A stretch of 64,000 nucleotides of DNA from SB11 sp965249955. GTDB taxonomy: Bacteria; Bacteroidota; Bacteroidia; UBA8524. Position numbers and translations under genes: made by a program. The notes under the pieces were generated by a model. That model searched no databases, was not told where the DNA came from, and saw only the letters and a list, made by a program, of their open reading frames with translations. Below are positions 26,040 through 34,952 of this stretch, piece by piece (the first letter of the stretch is position 1; each line of letters starts with the position of its first letter). The DNA lies in assembly GCA_965249955.1 (NCBI GenBank), contig OZ252261.1, forward strand, positions 2,046,001 through 2,110,000, in the 5' to 3' direction.

Positions 26040-27674
26040 ATGAACGTAGTAGTTCTTAAATTTTCATTAGCATTCAATCAACCCCTTTTACTAAGCTTGG
26101 TAAAAGAGTTGGGTATAAAAAACCTGTATTTTATAGGCAGCGAAACAGGTTGTCCGAGCAAGGAAGAGTTAGCAGCATTGGGATGTAACCTCGTTCAGTT
26201 TAGTGAACCCGATTTGTTCAATGCTTTGTTTAAAGACGTTGACTGGAACGCTATGCCGCCGATTGACAGACCTTTGTTAGAAAGTATGTCGCCGTGGGAA
26301 AGTGAAATACTAAGGTTGTTTGAACGCGATTACCAAATAGTAAACGAAGACGACCGCGGCTGGCACGACGAAGACTACCACAATACTAAACTATTGATGC
26401 GGGCGCAAAATTATAGCTCGTTTTACAACCAAGTAGAGTATAGCGGCGAAGAAAAACGCCGTAAATATTACCGCTATCTTAGGTTTTGGAACTATTTTTT
26501 GAATGAAAATAAAATAGACCTTACGCTTAGCGCATTTTACCCGCATTTTCCGTACGAGTATATTTTGTACCGAATGTGTAAGCTGCGAGGTATTCGCACG
26601 GTATTAACTTCACACACACCTATACCGGGTAAGTGGTTGGTGTATGATGATATTGAGAAAAGTGCAGAGGATTTGAAAAACCTACCGCGCATATCAGACA
26701 ATGCTGATGAATTGTTTAATTCATTAAGTCAAAATGCCAAAGACGAGATAAAACGTATAGAAGAAGGCACACAACCTTACTATATGGTAAAAGGCTATTT
26801 AAATAATTTATTAGCAAACGACAATACAGATAAAATAATAAAAGATAATGAGCGTGTGCGTAAGCTACGCCCAAATGCGGCAAGTACACGTAAAAGAAAA
26901 AGCATTTTTAATACGGTTGATTTTGCGCTTATATTAGATAAAATTCACTTTAAGTTACGCCACAAAAGCCGAAAGCATATAGGTGCTTTGTTGCAAGGTT
27001 TTTACGAAAGTAAGTGCGAAAAGAACCCCGATTTAAATAAGAACTTTGTATACTTAGCCTTGCATTACCAGCCCGAAGCATCCAACTCTCCTGTGGGGGG
27101 GTATTATGCTAACCAGATATTGATGGCTGAAATGATAGCCCAACATTTACCTGATGGTTGGTTTTTATACCTAAAAGAACATCCTGCACAGCAATACATC
27201 AATAGAAATATTGATTTTTATAACGATTTGGCCAAAAACCCTCGTATTAAGATGATTAGCAAATCGTTTGATACCTTTAAGTTGGCTCAAAACTGTCGTG
27301 CTGTATCAACAATTGCAGGCACGGTGGCATGGGAAAGTTTATTTACAGGAAAGCCCGTACTGTTATTTGGTGCAAGCCCTATAATGTATGCCCCTGCTGT
27401 GTTCCGTATCAAAACTAACGATGACATGGCAAATGCTATGAAAGCAATTGAAGGCGGTGTAAAACCTGAAAAATTGGATGTGTTTAACTATGTAAAACAG
27501 TTAGACAATCGTACAGTATTGGCCGTAAACGATTACATACAAAAAATACAGTTTGGTTATACCGACCAAGAGTATGTGGAGCGTATGACAAAGTATTACG
27601 TGGATTATATCCGCAATGGAGCTAGTCATACTAAATTAAATTCAGCCCCTCATACCCAAGAAAACAATAACTAA
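26040..27674 (+). CDS. Capsule-type GT-B glycosyltransferase (KpsC/KpsS-like C terminus)
   Basis: The 544-residue protein has no signal peptide. The first 300 residues are not recognised. The C-terminal part shows LALHYQPEAS, LYLKEHP and STIAGTVAWESLFTGKPVLLFG, a pattern seen in capsule-synthesis proteins of the KpsC/KpsS group and related GT-B transferases, which use CMP-Kdo. CMP-pseudaminic acid is a chemically similar donor. Lying directly after the pse genes, this protein is my best candidate for the pseudaminic acid transferase, but that is inference. The gap after it carries two repeat units. Confidence 0.6.
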   Translation: MNVVVLKFSLAFNQPLLLSLVKELGIKNLYFIGSETGCPSKEELAALGCNLVQFSEPDLFNALFKDVDWNAMPPIDRPLLESMSPWESEILRLFERDYQIVNEDDRGWHDEDYHNTKLLMRAQNYSSFYNQVEYSGEEKRRKYYRYLRFWNYFLNENKIDLTLSAFYPHFPYEYILYRMCKLRGIRTVLTSHTPIPGKWLVYDDIEKSAEDLKNLPRISDNADELFNSLSQNAKDEIKRIEEGTQPYYMVKGYLNNLLANDNTDKIIKDNERVRKLRPNAASTRKRKSIFNTVDFALILDKIHFKLRHKSRKHIGALLQGFYESKCEKNPDLNKNFVYLALHYQPEASNSPVGGYYANQILMAEMIAQHLPDGWFLYLKEHPAQQYINRNIDFYNDLAKNPRIKMISKSFDTFKLAQNCRAVSTIAGTVAWESLFTGKPVLLFGASPIMYAPAVFRIKTNDDMANAMKAIEGGVKPEKLDVFNYVKQLDNRTVLAVNDYIQKIQFGYTDQEYVERMTKYYVDYIRNGASHTKLNSAPHTQENNN

Positions 27675-27686
27675 GGCGAAAGCCGT

Positions 27687-27733
27687 CGTCCCGAGCTGGC
27701 CGAAGGGCTATCATCCTGAGTGGAGTCGAAGGA
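27687..27733. repeat. Two copies of a short interspersed repeat
   Basis: Two related units lie side by side: one around GAGCTGGCCGAAGGG (27693-27707) and one TCATCCTGAGTGGAGTCGAAGGA (27711-27733, quoted in part). The second matches the unit at 34896-34920. They fill most of the 93-base gap before the MaoC-SDR gene. Each contains partial dyad symmetry (CTGAG / TCGAAGG type). Confidence 0.6.
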
Positions 27734-27767
27734 AAAATGCAGTAAGGATTAGAAATTACAAGAGCTA

Positions 27768-28964
27768 ATGAAACGATTTGACGAAATACAAATAGGCGAT
27801 TTTGCTGAGATTGTACATACCATCACTGATGCAGACATTAAAAAGTTTGTTGATTTGACAGGCGATGATAATAAGCTGCACGTTGATAAAGATTACGCTT
27901 CAAAAACATCGTTTAAAAAACCTGTTGCGCACGGTATGTTGGGCGCATCGTTTATTTCTACTATCATAGGTACTAAAATACCCGGTGACGGTGCTTTGTG
28001 GTTTTCGCAAAGTCTTGAGTTTTTAATGCCCGTTAGGGTAGGAGACACCCTTACCATTCGTGGTGAAGTAATTGGCAAAAACGCCCGCGAAAACGTTATA
28101 GAGCTAAAAACTGATATACACAACCAGCACAAGCAAAAAGTAACCAACGGTACTGCCAAAGTAAAAGTGGTAGAACACGAGGTTGAAAAAGCCGAAGAAG
28201 AAACCGTAAAAGACGTTGGACTTAAAAACGCATTAGTTATTGGTGCTTCAGGCGGTATAGGCGATGCTATTTGTAGAAAATTAGCCCAAAAGGGTTACAA
28301 TATTGGCATCCACTACAATAGCAATAAAAGCAAAGCCGATGCACTGGCTGAAAGCCTTTCAGCAGAAGGTTCAGTAAATGCCTATGCCGTGCAAGGTGAT
28401 TTGTTGACCGAAAAAGGAGTAGAGCAATTGGTAGAGCAAGCCATCCGCAAGCTGGGCCATATTGATATTGTTATCAATGCTTCAACAGTAAAATTCTCGA
28501 ACATAAAATTTGATAAGCTGGATTGGCAGGATATTGACGACCATATCAATATCAATATAAAAGCTAATTTTTTATTGCTAAAACACGTTGTGCCCCAAAT
28601 GAAGGAGCGCAAGCGTGGCAAAATAATTTTCCTTACCACTCAATATACCGAAAGTACCCCGCCCGCCGAATTGATACATTACAACACCGCCAAATATGCC
28701 CTTAACGGTTTTGCTAAAGCGTTGGCAGTTGAGTTGGGGCCGTTTAATGTGCAGGTAAACCTTGTATCGCCCGGTATGACAGAAACCGAATTAATATCAG
28801 ATGTGCCCGAAAAAGCCCGTTTGGTAGCGGCAAGCAAAGCGCCACTTCGCCGCTTGGCAAAACCCGCTGATGTAGCCAATGCGGTAGCCTTTTTAGCATC
28901 AAGCGACAGTAATTATATAACAGGAGAAACCATACGTGTAAACGGTGGCCAAACCATGATATAA
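27768..28964 (+). CDS. Fusion: MaoC-like hydratase + short-chain dehydrogenase
   Basis: Residues 1-140 are a MaoC hot-dog hydratase: FVDLTGDDNKLHVD provides the Asp and His of the R-specific enoyl hydratase site, and FKKPVAHGML follows. Residues 155-398 are an SDR of the FabG type: GASGGIGDAI cofactor motif, then YNTAKYALNG with catalytic Tyr and Lys, and a conserved PG before the C terminus. Together they could interconvert 3-ketoacyl, (R)-3-hydroxyacyl and enoyl thioesters. With FkbH and an acyl carrier protein downstream this suggests a short hydroxyacyl substituent is built and attached to the glycan. The product is unknown. Confidence 0.85.
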   Translation: MKRFDEIQIGDFAEIVHTITDADIKKFVDLTGDDNKLHVDKDYASKTSFKKPVAHGMLGASFISTIIGTKIPGDGALWFSQSLEFLMPVRVGDTLTIRGEVIGKNARENVIELKTDIHNQHKQKVTNGTAKVKVVEHEVEKAEEETVKDVGLKNALVIGASGGIGDAICRKLAQKGYNIGIHYNSNKSKADALAESLSAEGSVNAYAVQGDLLTEKGVEQLVEQAIRKLGHIDIVINASTVKFSNIKFDKLDWQDIDDHININIKANFLLLKHVVPQMKERKRGKIIFLTTQYTESTPPAELIHYNTAKYALNGFAKALAVELGPFNVQVNLVSPGMTETELISDVPEKARLVAASKAPLRRLAKPADVANAVAFLASSDSNYITGETIRVNGGQTMI

Positions 28965-28967
28965 GTA

Positions 28968-30722
28968 ATGAAAACACTTATAAAATATACCGACTTACTA
29001 AAAGAGAACAAGCGTTTGAAGGACGAATTGGCAGGCAAACCTGCCTTCAACCTTCATATACTCAACAACATCACGGTAAATATGCTGAAAGATGTGTTGG
29101 AGTATAACGTGCGTTTGATGGGGATTAACCCCGATATAGAGGTACACGATTACGACACCATTGTGCAGGATAGTATGGCAATGGGCGATGATAACAAGGC
29201 CAAAGTAATATTTTGGGAACTGGCAAACTATATGCCCGGCCTGTATTACAAAGCCGATGAGATGGACAATGCCCAATTGCAACAACTGATTGATAAAGTG
29301 AAAAACGATATCGACTTGGTGTATGGCAGCCTGAAAAACTCGTCGATAGTATTCGTGAATACTTTTTGTGCTACACCGTTTGCCGAGCATGATGTGCGCA
29401 AAAGCAACCTGCGCATAGCCGAAGAAGTTTTGAACCAATACCTTGACCAACAAAAGCCCGATAACGTATTTTTGGTTGACGTAAAACGTGTTTACGAGCG
29501 TTATTCGTTGGAGGCTTGTATAGATATGCGGATGTTTAACGGAAGCAAAAGCCTGCATACGCTTACTTTTTTTCAGGGGTATGTTGAAGAGATATTGCCC
29601 GTTTTACGCTCAGTAACGGGCAAGGCAAAAAAAGCCTTGATATTCGATTGTGATAACACCCTTTGGGGCGGCATTTTAGGCGAAGATGGTTTTGAAGGCA
29701 TACAAATGGGAGAAGACGGCAAAGGCAAGCCTTTCCATTTAGTACAACGCATGGCTGTTGAGTTGAGCAAGAAAGGGATTATAATAGGACTGAACAGTAA
29801 AAACAATGCTGCCGATGTAGACGAGGTGCTTGAGAAGCACCCCGATATGTACCTGCGCGACGAGCATATCGTAATTAAAAAAGTAAACTGGCAAGATAAA
29901 GTAAGTAACCTTCGCCAAATAGCTACCGATTTGAACATTGGGATAGATAGTTTGGTGTTTATTGACGATTCAAACTTTGAGGTGAACTTTATCCGTGAGC
30001 AATTGCCTGAGGTAAGCACTTTTCAAGTGCCAAAATCGGCACACGAATACCCTGCTATGATGAAGGAGGTAAGCCGCTTGTTCTACCACCACTCGCAAAC
30101 CAAAGAAGATTTGGAGCGAATAAAAATGTACAAGCAGGAGCAACAACGCGAATCGCAAAAAGACAGCTTCGGTAATCTTGATGAATACTTAAGTTCGTTA
30201 GGTATTGTTATAAAAATATACAAAAACGATAGCAGCCTGATACCCCGCACTGCGCAAATGACGCAGAAAACCAACCAGTTTAACCTTACCACCCAACGCT
30301 ATACTGAAAACGACATCAAACAATTTATTGAGTCGCCCGATTATGGGGTATATGTGTTTGAAGTGAGCGATAAATTTGGGTCGTACGGCATTACGGGATT
30401 AAGCATAGCAAAAACCAACGGCAACGAAGCAGAGTTTGATAGCTTTTTGATGAGTTGCCGCGTATTAGGTCGTAAAATCGAGTCTAGTTTTCTTTCTTAT
30501 ATCATAGAAGATTTAAAGAGCAACGGCATAGAAAAAGTAGCTTCCAAATATAGCAAAACAGCTAAAAATGCACAGGTAGAACCTTTCTACGACAACAACG
30601 GATTTGAGGTTTTGCAACAAAGCGAAAACGAAAAACAATACCGTTTGCAATTGGATAACTGGCAAGCCATCTATCCTGAATTTATCACCATTGAATTAGC
30701 TGAAAGCGGCGTAAACGCCTGA
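28968..30722 (+). CDS. FkbH-like HAD-superfamily acyl-loading protein
   Basis: The 584-residue protein has the FkbH layout. An N-terminal SGNH-like or unassigned region is followed by a HAD domain whose motif I is IFDCDNTLWGG (Asp227 and Asp229), with VFIDDSNFE further on. A C-terminal GNAT-like region starts near residue 420. FkbH proteins load a glyceryl unit from 1,3-bisphosphoglycerate onto an acyl carrier protein. The acyl carrier protein gene lies two genes downstream, which supports this reading. It overlaps the next gene by one base (TGATG). A hydroxyacyl or glyceroyl group on the polysaccharide is the likely outcome, inferred from family knowledge. Confidence 0.83.
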   Translation: MKTLIKYTDLLKENKRLKDELAGKPAFNLHILNNITVNMLKDVLEYNVRLMGINPDIEVHDYDTIVQDSMAMGDDNKAKVIFWELANYMPGLYYKADEMDNAQLQQLIDKVKNDIDLVYGSLKNSSIVFVNTFCATPFAEHDVRKSNLRIAEEVLNQYLDQQKPDNVFLVDVKRVYERYSLEACIDMRMFNGSKSLHTLTFFQGYVEEILPVLRSVTGKAKKALIFDCDNTLWGGILGEDGFEGIQMGEDGKGKPFHLVQRMAVELSKKGIIIGLNSKNNAADVDEVLEKHPDMYLRDEHIVIKKVNWQDKVSNLRQIATDLNIGIDSLVFIDDSNFEVNFIREQLPEVSTFQVPKSAHEYPAMMKEVSRLFYHHSQTKEDLERIKMYKQEQQRESQKDSFGNLDEYLSSLGIVIKIYKNDSSLIPRTAQMTQKTNQFNLTTQRYTENDIKQFIESPDYGVYVFEVSDKFGSYGITGLSIAKTNGNEAEFDSFLMSCRVLGRKIESSFLSYIIEDLKSNGIEKVASKYSKTAKNAQVEPFYDNNGFEVLQQSENEKQYRLQLDNWQAIYPEFITIELAESGVNA

Positions 30723-32143
30723 TGAATATAGACAAGGGCTTATACTTTAACGATTTGCGCACCATTCAGGCACATTTGCCTGAAAATTATAGCCGCACAT
30801 TTGGGCAAATGATAGTGCATTACTACCTGCACCTTATCAAAAGCCCGCACGTAAACCGTGTAGCAGCGGGCGGCGTGAAACACCAAATAGCCAAGGTATT
30901 GCGCGGCATACAAAGTAATAAAGAGCTAAATAAAAACCATGTTACTAAGGGGTTGTTGGTTTGGGTAGCCGAAAACAACCACCTGCCACAAGCCTTGCCT
31001 GTAACCCGTTTATTAAGTGAAAAAAATTACAGCATCACCTATATATCCACCAAAAAGCAACTGTTGCAAAATCCTTTATTAAACAGTTATAACAAGGTGC
31101 TGCTTAACCTGCCTGAAAGAAAAACAGCTACCCCTCAACAAGCAAAAGCTTTTGAAACGGCACTAAAAGAAGCCATAGCCAAATGCAACTTAGGGGCAAT
31201 AACTGAGGCAGATATACCTACAATAGTAAAAGCCTTTAGAGAGGATGTAGCATATACTCAAAAGCTAGAGGAATACCTGCAAAAACTAATAGCCAAAATA
31301 AACCCAAAAGCTGCCTTAATTGGGTACGATATACCCACCGAAGGACGCACATTTACCAATGTATTAAACGGAAAAAAAATCCCTACGTTTATGATACAAC
31401 ATGGGGCTATGGCAAAGGTTGACGGTATTTTTGGTACGCACATTACCAAAAACATATTTGTTTATGGCGAGGTATCTAAACAAGTATTAAGAGACTCAGG
31501 CTGTAAGTCTGATATAAAAATAACAGGCGCACCCTATTTAGATAGTTTAGTTCAAAAACTACACGCCGCAGGCAGCCGTCAAAAAGGAAAACTAAAAGTA
31601 TTGGTAGCCTTTTCGGGTGCTGGGCACCTTACATCAACAGAACATCATAAAAAAAGTATAGCAGCATTGGTGCAAGTAGCCGAGAAGAACGCTGAAACGA
31701 CTGAGTTTTACTTCAAGCTTCACCCAAAAGACAACCGCAGTTACTACAATACAGCCTTAGAAGGGAAAAACCTTAAAAACGTATTTTTTGCCCTGCCCAA
31801 TAGCCAAAGCAACGATATTTTTGATTGGGCTTTATTTGCTGATATAATGCTTACAGGCGCGTCAACCGTAGCTATAGAAGCGATGCTTTGCCGCAAACCT
31901 GTAATAAGTTTAGATTTGACGGGCGATTATAAAGAGCTTTCGTTTATTAAAGAAGAGGCGGTAAAATACATTACCACCACAAGCGAATTAGAAACAGTGA
32001 TAGAAGAAGCTGCTGCCAATAACTTTAGTGCTTTTGATAGTACTAGCAACAAGGCAGCGCAATATGCTAAGAAATTTTATGGGGCAACCGACGGGCAAGC
32101 TGCACAGCGTTGCGCACAATTAATAGAACCATATCTTAACTGA
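30722..32143 (+). CDS. Probable GT-B glycosyltransferase of unknown specificity
   Basis: The 473-residue protein shows no signal peptide. Its C-terminal half contains FMIQHGAMA, FKLHPKDNRSYY and LTGASTVAIEAMLCRKPVISLDL, the pattern of GT-B enzymes of the sialyltransferase-like, CDP-glycerol-type and 2-epimerase-like groups. The N-terminal 170 residues are not recognised. It resembles in outline the protein at 26040. It may transfer a nonulosonic acid or a phosphoryl-linked unit. It sits between FkbH and the acyl carrier protein, which is an odd place unless it handles an acylated sugar. Confidence 0.5.
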   Translation: MNIDKGLYFNDLRTIQAHLPENYSRTFGQMIVHYYLHLIKSPHVNRVAAGGVKHQIAKVLRGIQSNKELNKNHVTKGLLVWVAENNHLPQALPVTRLLSEKNYSITYISTKKQLLQNPLLNSYNKVLLNLPERKTATPQQAKAFETALKEAIAKCNLGAITEADIPTIVKAFREDVAYTQKLEEYLQKLIAKINPKAALIGYDIPTEGRTFTNVLNGKKIPTFMIQHGAMAKVDGIFGTHITKNIFVYGEVSKQVLRDSGCKSDIKITGAPYLDSLVQKLHAAGSRQKGKLKVLVAFSGAGHLTSTEHHKKSIAALVQVAEKNAETTEFYFKLHPKDNRSYYNTALEGKNLKNVFFALPNSQSNDIFDWALFADIMLTGASTVAIEAMLCRKPVISLDLTGDYKELSFIKEEAVKYITTTSELETVIEEAAANNFSAFDSTSNKAAQYAKKFYGATDGQAAQRCAQLIEPYLN

Positions 32144-32154
32144 GAAATATAATT

Positions 32155-32382
32155 ATGGAAGACCGAGTAAAAGAAATAATGGGGGCAGTTTTTGAAGTTG
32201 ACCCTTCAACTATTAATCAAGATTCGAGCACAGATACTATCGAAAATTGGGATTCAATTCGTCACATGAGCCTTGTTGTTGCTTTAGAAGAAGAATTTGA
32301 TGTACAGTTTGACGACGACCAAGTGGCCGATATGCAGAACTATAAACTAGTATTGCTAACCTTGCAAGAGTTGCAAGGCTAA
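32155..32382 (+). CDS. Acyl carrier protein
   Basis: A 75-residue protein with the four-helix layout of acyl carrier proteins. The phosphopantetheine site is Ser34 in NWDSIRHMSLV, close to the usual DSL motif. It is acidic overall and of normal length. It lies among FkbH, a MaoC-SDR fusion and an acyltransferase, not beside fatty-acid synthesis genes, so it is probably dedicated to carrying the substituent built by these enzymes. Confidence 0.88.
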   Translation: MEDRVKEIMGAVFEVDPSTINQDSSTDTIENWDSIRHMSLVVALEEEFDVQFDDDQVADMQNYKLVLLTLQELQG

Positions 32383-32388
32383 TAAACA

Positions 32389-32958
32389 ATGAAGAAGATT
32401 TTTGGATACATAAAGGCTATACAGCTTTATGCTCTTAAGTATTATCTGATACTAAAGCATTACCCTAAAATAAGCATCGAGGGTAAGTTTATTTTAGATA
32501 AACGCTGCGAGTTTAAACTGGCAAAAGGCAGCAAGCTGATAATAAAAGGCAATCTTACACTTATGGGGGATGTGCTGATACAAACCCAAAAAAATGCTGT
32601 GATTTCATTAGGAAAGCACTGTGTAATGAATCGTTTTACAACACTTATTGCACACAAGGGGATTACTTTGGGCGATGGGGTGATGTTGGGTGAAAATGTA
32701 AAAATTTACGATAACGACCACACCATTGAGGGCAACAAAGTATTGCGCCGCGAATTTTCGGTAGAAGCTGTTACCATTGGCGACGGTTGTTGGATAGCCA
32801 ATAATGCTGTGGTGCTTAAAGGCAGCAGTATGGGGCCAAACACCGTAGTAGGGGCACTTAGCCTTGTAGCAGGCAAACTAGATGCCGATGCTTTGTATTT
32901 GGGCGTGCCTTGCCGTAAAATGAAGAAATTAGAACCCTTAGAAGACACGCAAGCATAA
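32389..32958 (+). CDS. Left-handed beta-helix acyltransferase
   Basis: A 189-residue hexapeptide-repeat protein: repeats run from about residue 60 to 165 (VMLGENVKIYDNDHT with its conserved His, then WIANNAVVLKGSSMG and LGVPCRKMK at the end). These are the marks of the LacA/WcaF-type O-acetyltransferases. The first 55 residues are basic and probably form an amphipathic or membrane-near helix. Six bases separate it from the acyl carrier protein gene, so the donor may be the carrier-bound acyl group rather than acetyl-CoA. That point is inference. Confidence 0.8.
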   Translation: MKKIFGYIKAIQLYALKYYLILKHYPKISIEGKFILDKRCEFKLAKGSKLIIKGNLTLMGDVLIQTQKNAVISLGKHCVMNRFTTLIAHKGITLGDGVMLGENVKIYDNDHTIEGNKVLRREFSVEAVTIGDGCWIANNAVVLKGSSMGPNTVVGALSLVAGKLDADALYLGVPCRKMKKLEPLEDTQA

Positions 32959-34854
32959 ATGTGCGGAATAGCAGGAATAGCAGGGATTGAAAACCATACA
33001 CCATTGGTAAATATGGTAAAAGCCATGCACCACCGAGGCCCTGATGATAGCGGCACTTGGAATGGTGATACGATACATTTGGGTATGGCGCGCTTATCTA
33101 TTATTGATTTAAGTGCAGCAGGCCATCAACCTATGTTCTCGCCCGATGGACGTTATGTGATGGTGTACAATGGCGAAACCTATAACTTTGGTGAAGAGCG
33201 TAAAAAACTGGAAGCCGAAGGAGTTCAGTTTGTCTCACACTCTGATACAGAGGTAATCCTGCATCTTTTTATAAAGTATAAAGAACGTTGTGTGGATTAC
33301 CTGAGGGGTATGTTTGCCTTTGCCGTTTGGGATAAGCAAGATAAACGCCTGTTTATAGCCCGCGATCATTTAGGTATTAAACCTCTTTTATACTATTATA
33401 ACGATGGTAAGCTGGTATTTTGTTCAGAAATGAAAGGAATGTTAGCTAGTGGTTTAATTGATAGAAAACTTAGTGAAGAAGGGCTTTCACTCTACCTTCA
33501 AAAAGGGTTTATAGCTCCTCCTTACAGTGCAATAAAAAAAGTTTTTACGCTTAAACCCGGTCATTGCCTTACTTGGCAGGCAGGTAGCGAACCTGTAATA
33601 AAGCCCTATTGGGATATAGAAAAAAAGCCGACTACAACCAACACTTATGGCGATGCAGTAAAAAACGTACGCCAAATGGTACTAGATTCAGTTAGCGAAG
33701 AGTTGGTAAGCGATGTGCCTTTGGGCGTATTTCTTAGCGGTGGTTTAGACTCTAGTGTAGTGGTGGGCGCAATGAAAGCCATTGGCACACCAAAAATTGA
33801 TACCTTTTCGGTAGGTTTTGAGTCGGATGATTTAGACGAGACCAGTGATGCCGAAGAAAGCGCAAACTTTTTTAATACCAATCACCATAAAGTAATTGTA
33901 GGTGAAAAAGAAGTAGCCGATGATTTTGACCACTTTATTTTTGGTGTAGACCAACCCTCGGTTGATGGCTTAAACACCTATTTAGTATCAAAAGCCACAA
34001 AAAAGAATGTAACCGTAGCCCTTTCGGGTCTTGGTGGCGATGAACTTTTTGTAGGGTACAGTTGGCAGCATAAATTTTATAAAAACCCACAAAGTGCCAA
34101 TATTATTGGCGGCTTACTTTCTCCTTTTGGGGGTGCCATAGCCTCAATGGGTAGCTTGGGCAAAAAGGTAAAAGGCCGCTATATAAACTACGCATCAGTA
34201 AAAGAATATTACAAAGGCTTGCACCGCCTGTATAACGAAGATTTTTTGCAAGCCAACCTGCAAAGTCGGTTTAGCAATCTTGCGCATGGTGGGGTGATGG
34301 ATAACACCATAGCCCAATACCCCATGCAAGATAATTATACCCGCTTGCAGCAAATATCAAAAGAAGATTTGCGTTACTTTATGGGGGCACGATTACTGCG
34401 CGATAGCGATGCAGTAGCAATGGCACACTCTTTAGAAGTACGTTTTCCGTTAATAGATTCGCGTTTAGTAGAGTATGTTTGGAATTTGCCCGACGAGTAC
34501 AAAGTGCACCACAACTTAAGTGTTGAACAACTGAACAAAGGATACGAGCAAACTCTTAGCTACCGCCAAGGGGGAGTAAAAAAACTGTTGTTTGATGCTT
34601 TTGAAAAAGAACTACCTGCAAATTTTGATAAGCGAAGCAAACGCGGTTTTAAAATGCCTTTTGAAAAATGGATGCGCGGTTTACTAGCAGACAGAGTGAA
34701 CAACGGTATCGAAAAATTATCGGGTAAAATATTTACACAACAAGCCACCCAAACGTTACTAAACGATTGGCAAACAGGCAAAATGCCCTGGAACAAAGCA
34801 TGGGCATTAGTTATACTTCAGGCTTGGATGGAGCAAAACAAAGTTGAAGCGTAA
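32959..34854 (+). CDS. asnB: Asparagine-synthase-type amidotransferase
   Basis: A class II glutamine amidotransferase of 631 residues. The nucleophile is Cys2 (MCGIAG), the glutaminase domain covers about 1-210, and the ATP-pyrophosphatase loop SGGLDSS is at residues 260-266. In polysaccharide loci such enzymes amidate uronic acids, making for example GalNAcA amide. The uronic acid genes at 2799 and 4118 provide a possible substrate. Housekeeping asparagine synthesis is the alternative; the position inside the operon argues for the first. It starts directly after the acyltransferase stop. Confidence 0.86.
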   Translation: MCGIAGIAGIENHTPLVNMVKAMHHRGPDDSGTWNGDTIHLGMARLSIIDLSAAGHQPMFSPDGRYVMVYNGETYNFGEERKKLEAEGVQFVSHSDTEVILHLFIKYKERCVDYLRGMFAFAVWDKQDKRLFIARDHLGIKPLLYYYNDGKLVFCSEMKGMLASGLIDRKLSEEGLSLYLQKGFIAPPYSAIKKVFTLKPGHCLTWQAGSEPVIKPYWDIEKKPTTTNTYGDAVKNVRQMVLDSVSEELVSDVPLGVFLSGGLDSSVVVGAMKAIGTPKIDTFSVGFESDDLDETSDAEESANFFNTNHHKVIVGEKEVADDFDHFIFGVDQPSVDGLNTYLVSKATKKNVTVALSGLGGDELFVGYSWQHKFYKNPQSANIIGGLLSPFGGAIASMGSLGKKVKGRYINYASVKEYYKGLHRLYNEDFLQANLQSRFSNLAHGGVMDNTIAQYPMQDNYTRLQQISKEDLRYFMGARLLRDSDAVAMAHSLEVRFPLIDSRLVEYVWNLPDEYKVHHNLSVEQLNKGYEQTLSYRQGGVKKLLFDAFEKELPANFDKRSKRGFKMPFEKWMRGLLADRVNNGIEKLSGKIFTQQATQTLLNDWQTGKMPWNKAWALVILQAWMEQNKVEA

Positions 34855-34857
34855 ACA

Positions 34858-34920
34858 GATTGCTTCGGAAGACCTCGCAATGACGAGGTGCGGTTGTCAT
34901 CCTGAGCTGAGTCGAAGGAT
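34858..34920. repeat. Interspersed repeat units after the amidotransferase gene
   Basis: The 98-base gap holds two elements. The first is GATTGCTTCGGAAGACCTCG followed by CAATGACGAGGT (34859-34889 region). The second is a CATCCTGAGCTGAGTCGAAGG unit (34896-34920), nearly the same as the one at 27711. Both look like members of a small palindromic repeat family scattered in this genome. No gene is seen here. Confidence 0.6.
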
Positions 34921-34952
34921 AGCGCAAAGGATGCGCTGAAAGAATATAATAA

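Noticed and set aside
28998..29558. 186-codon open frame on the minus strand
   Set aside because: Antisense to the N-terminal part of the FkbH-like gene; no motif and no start context.
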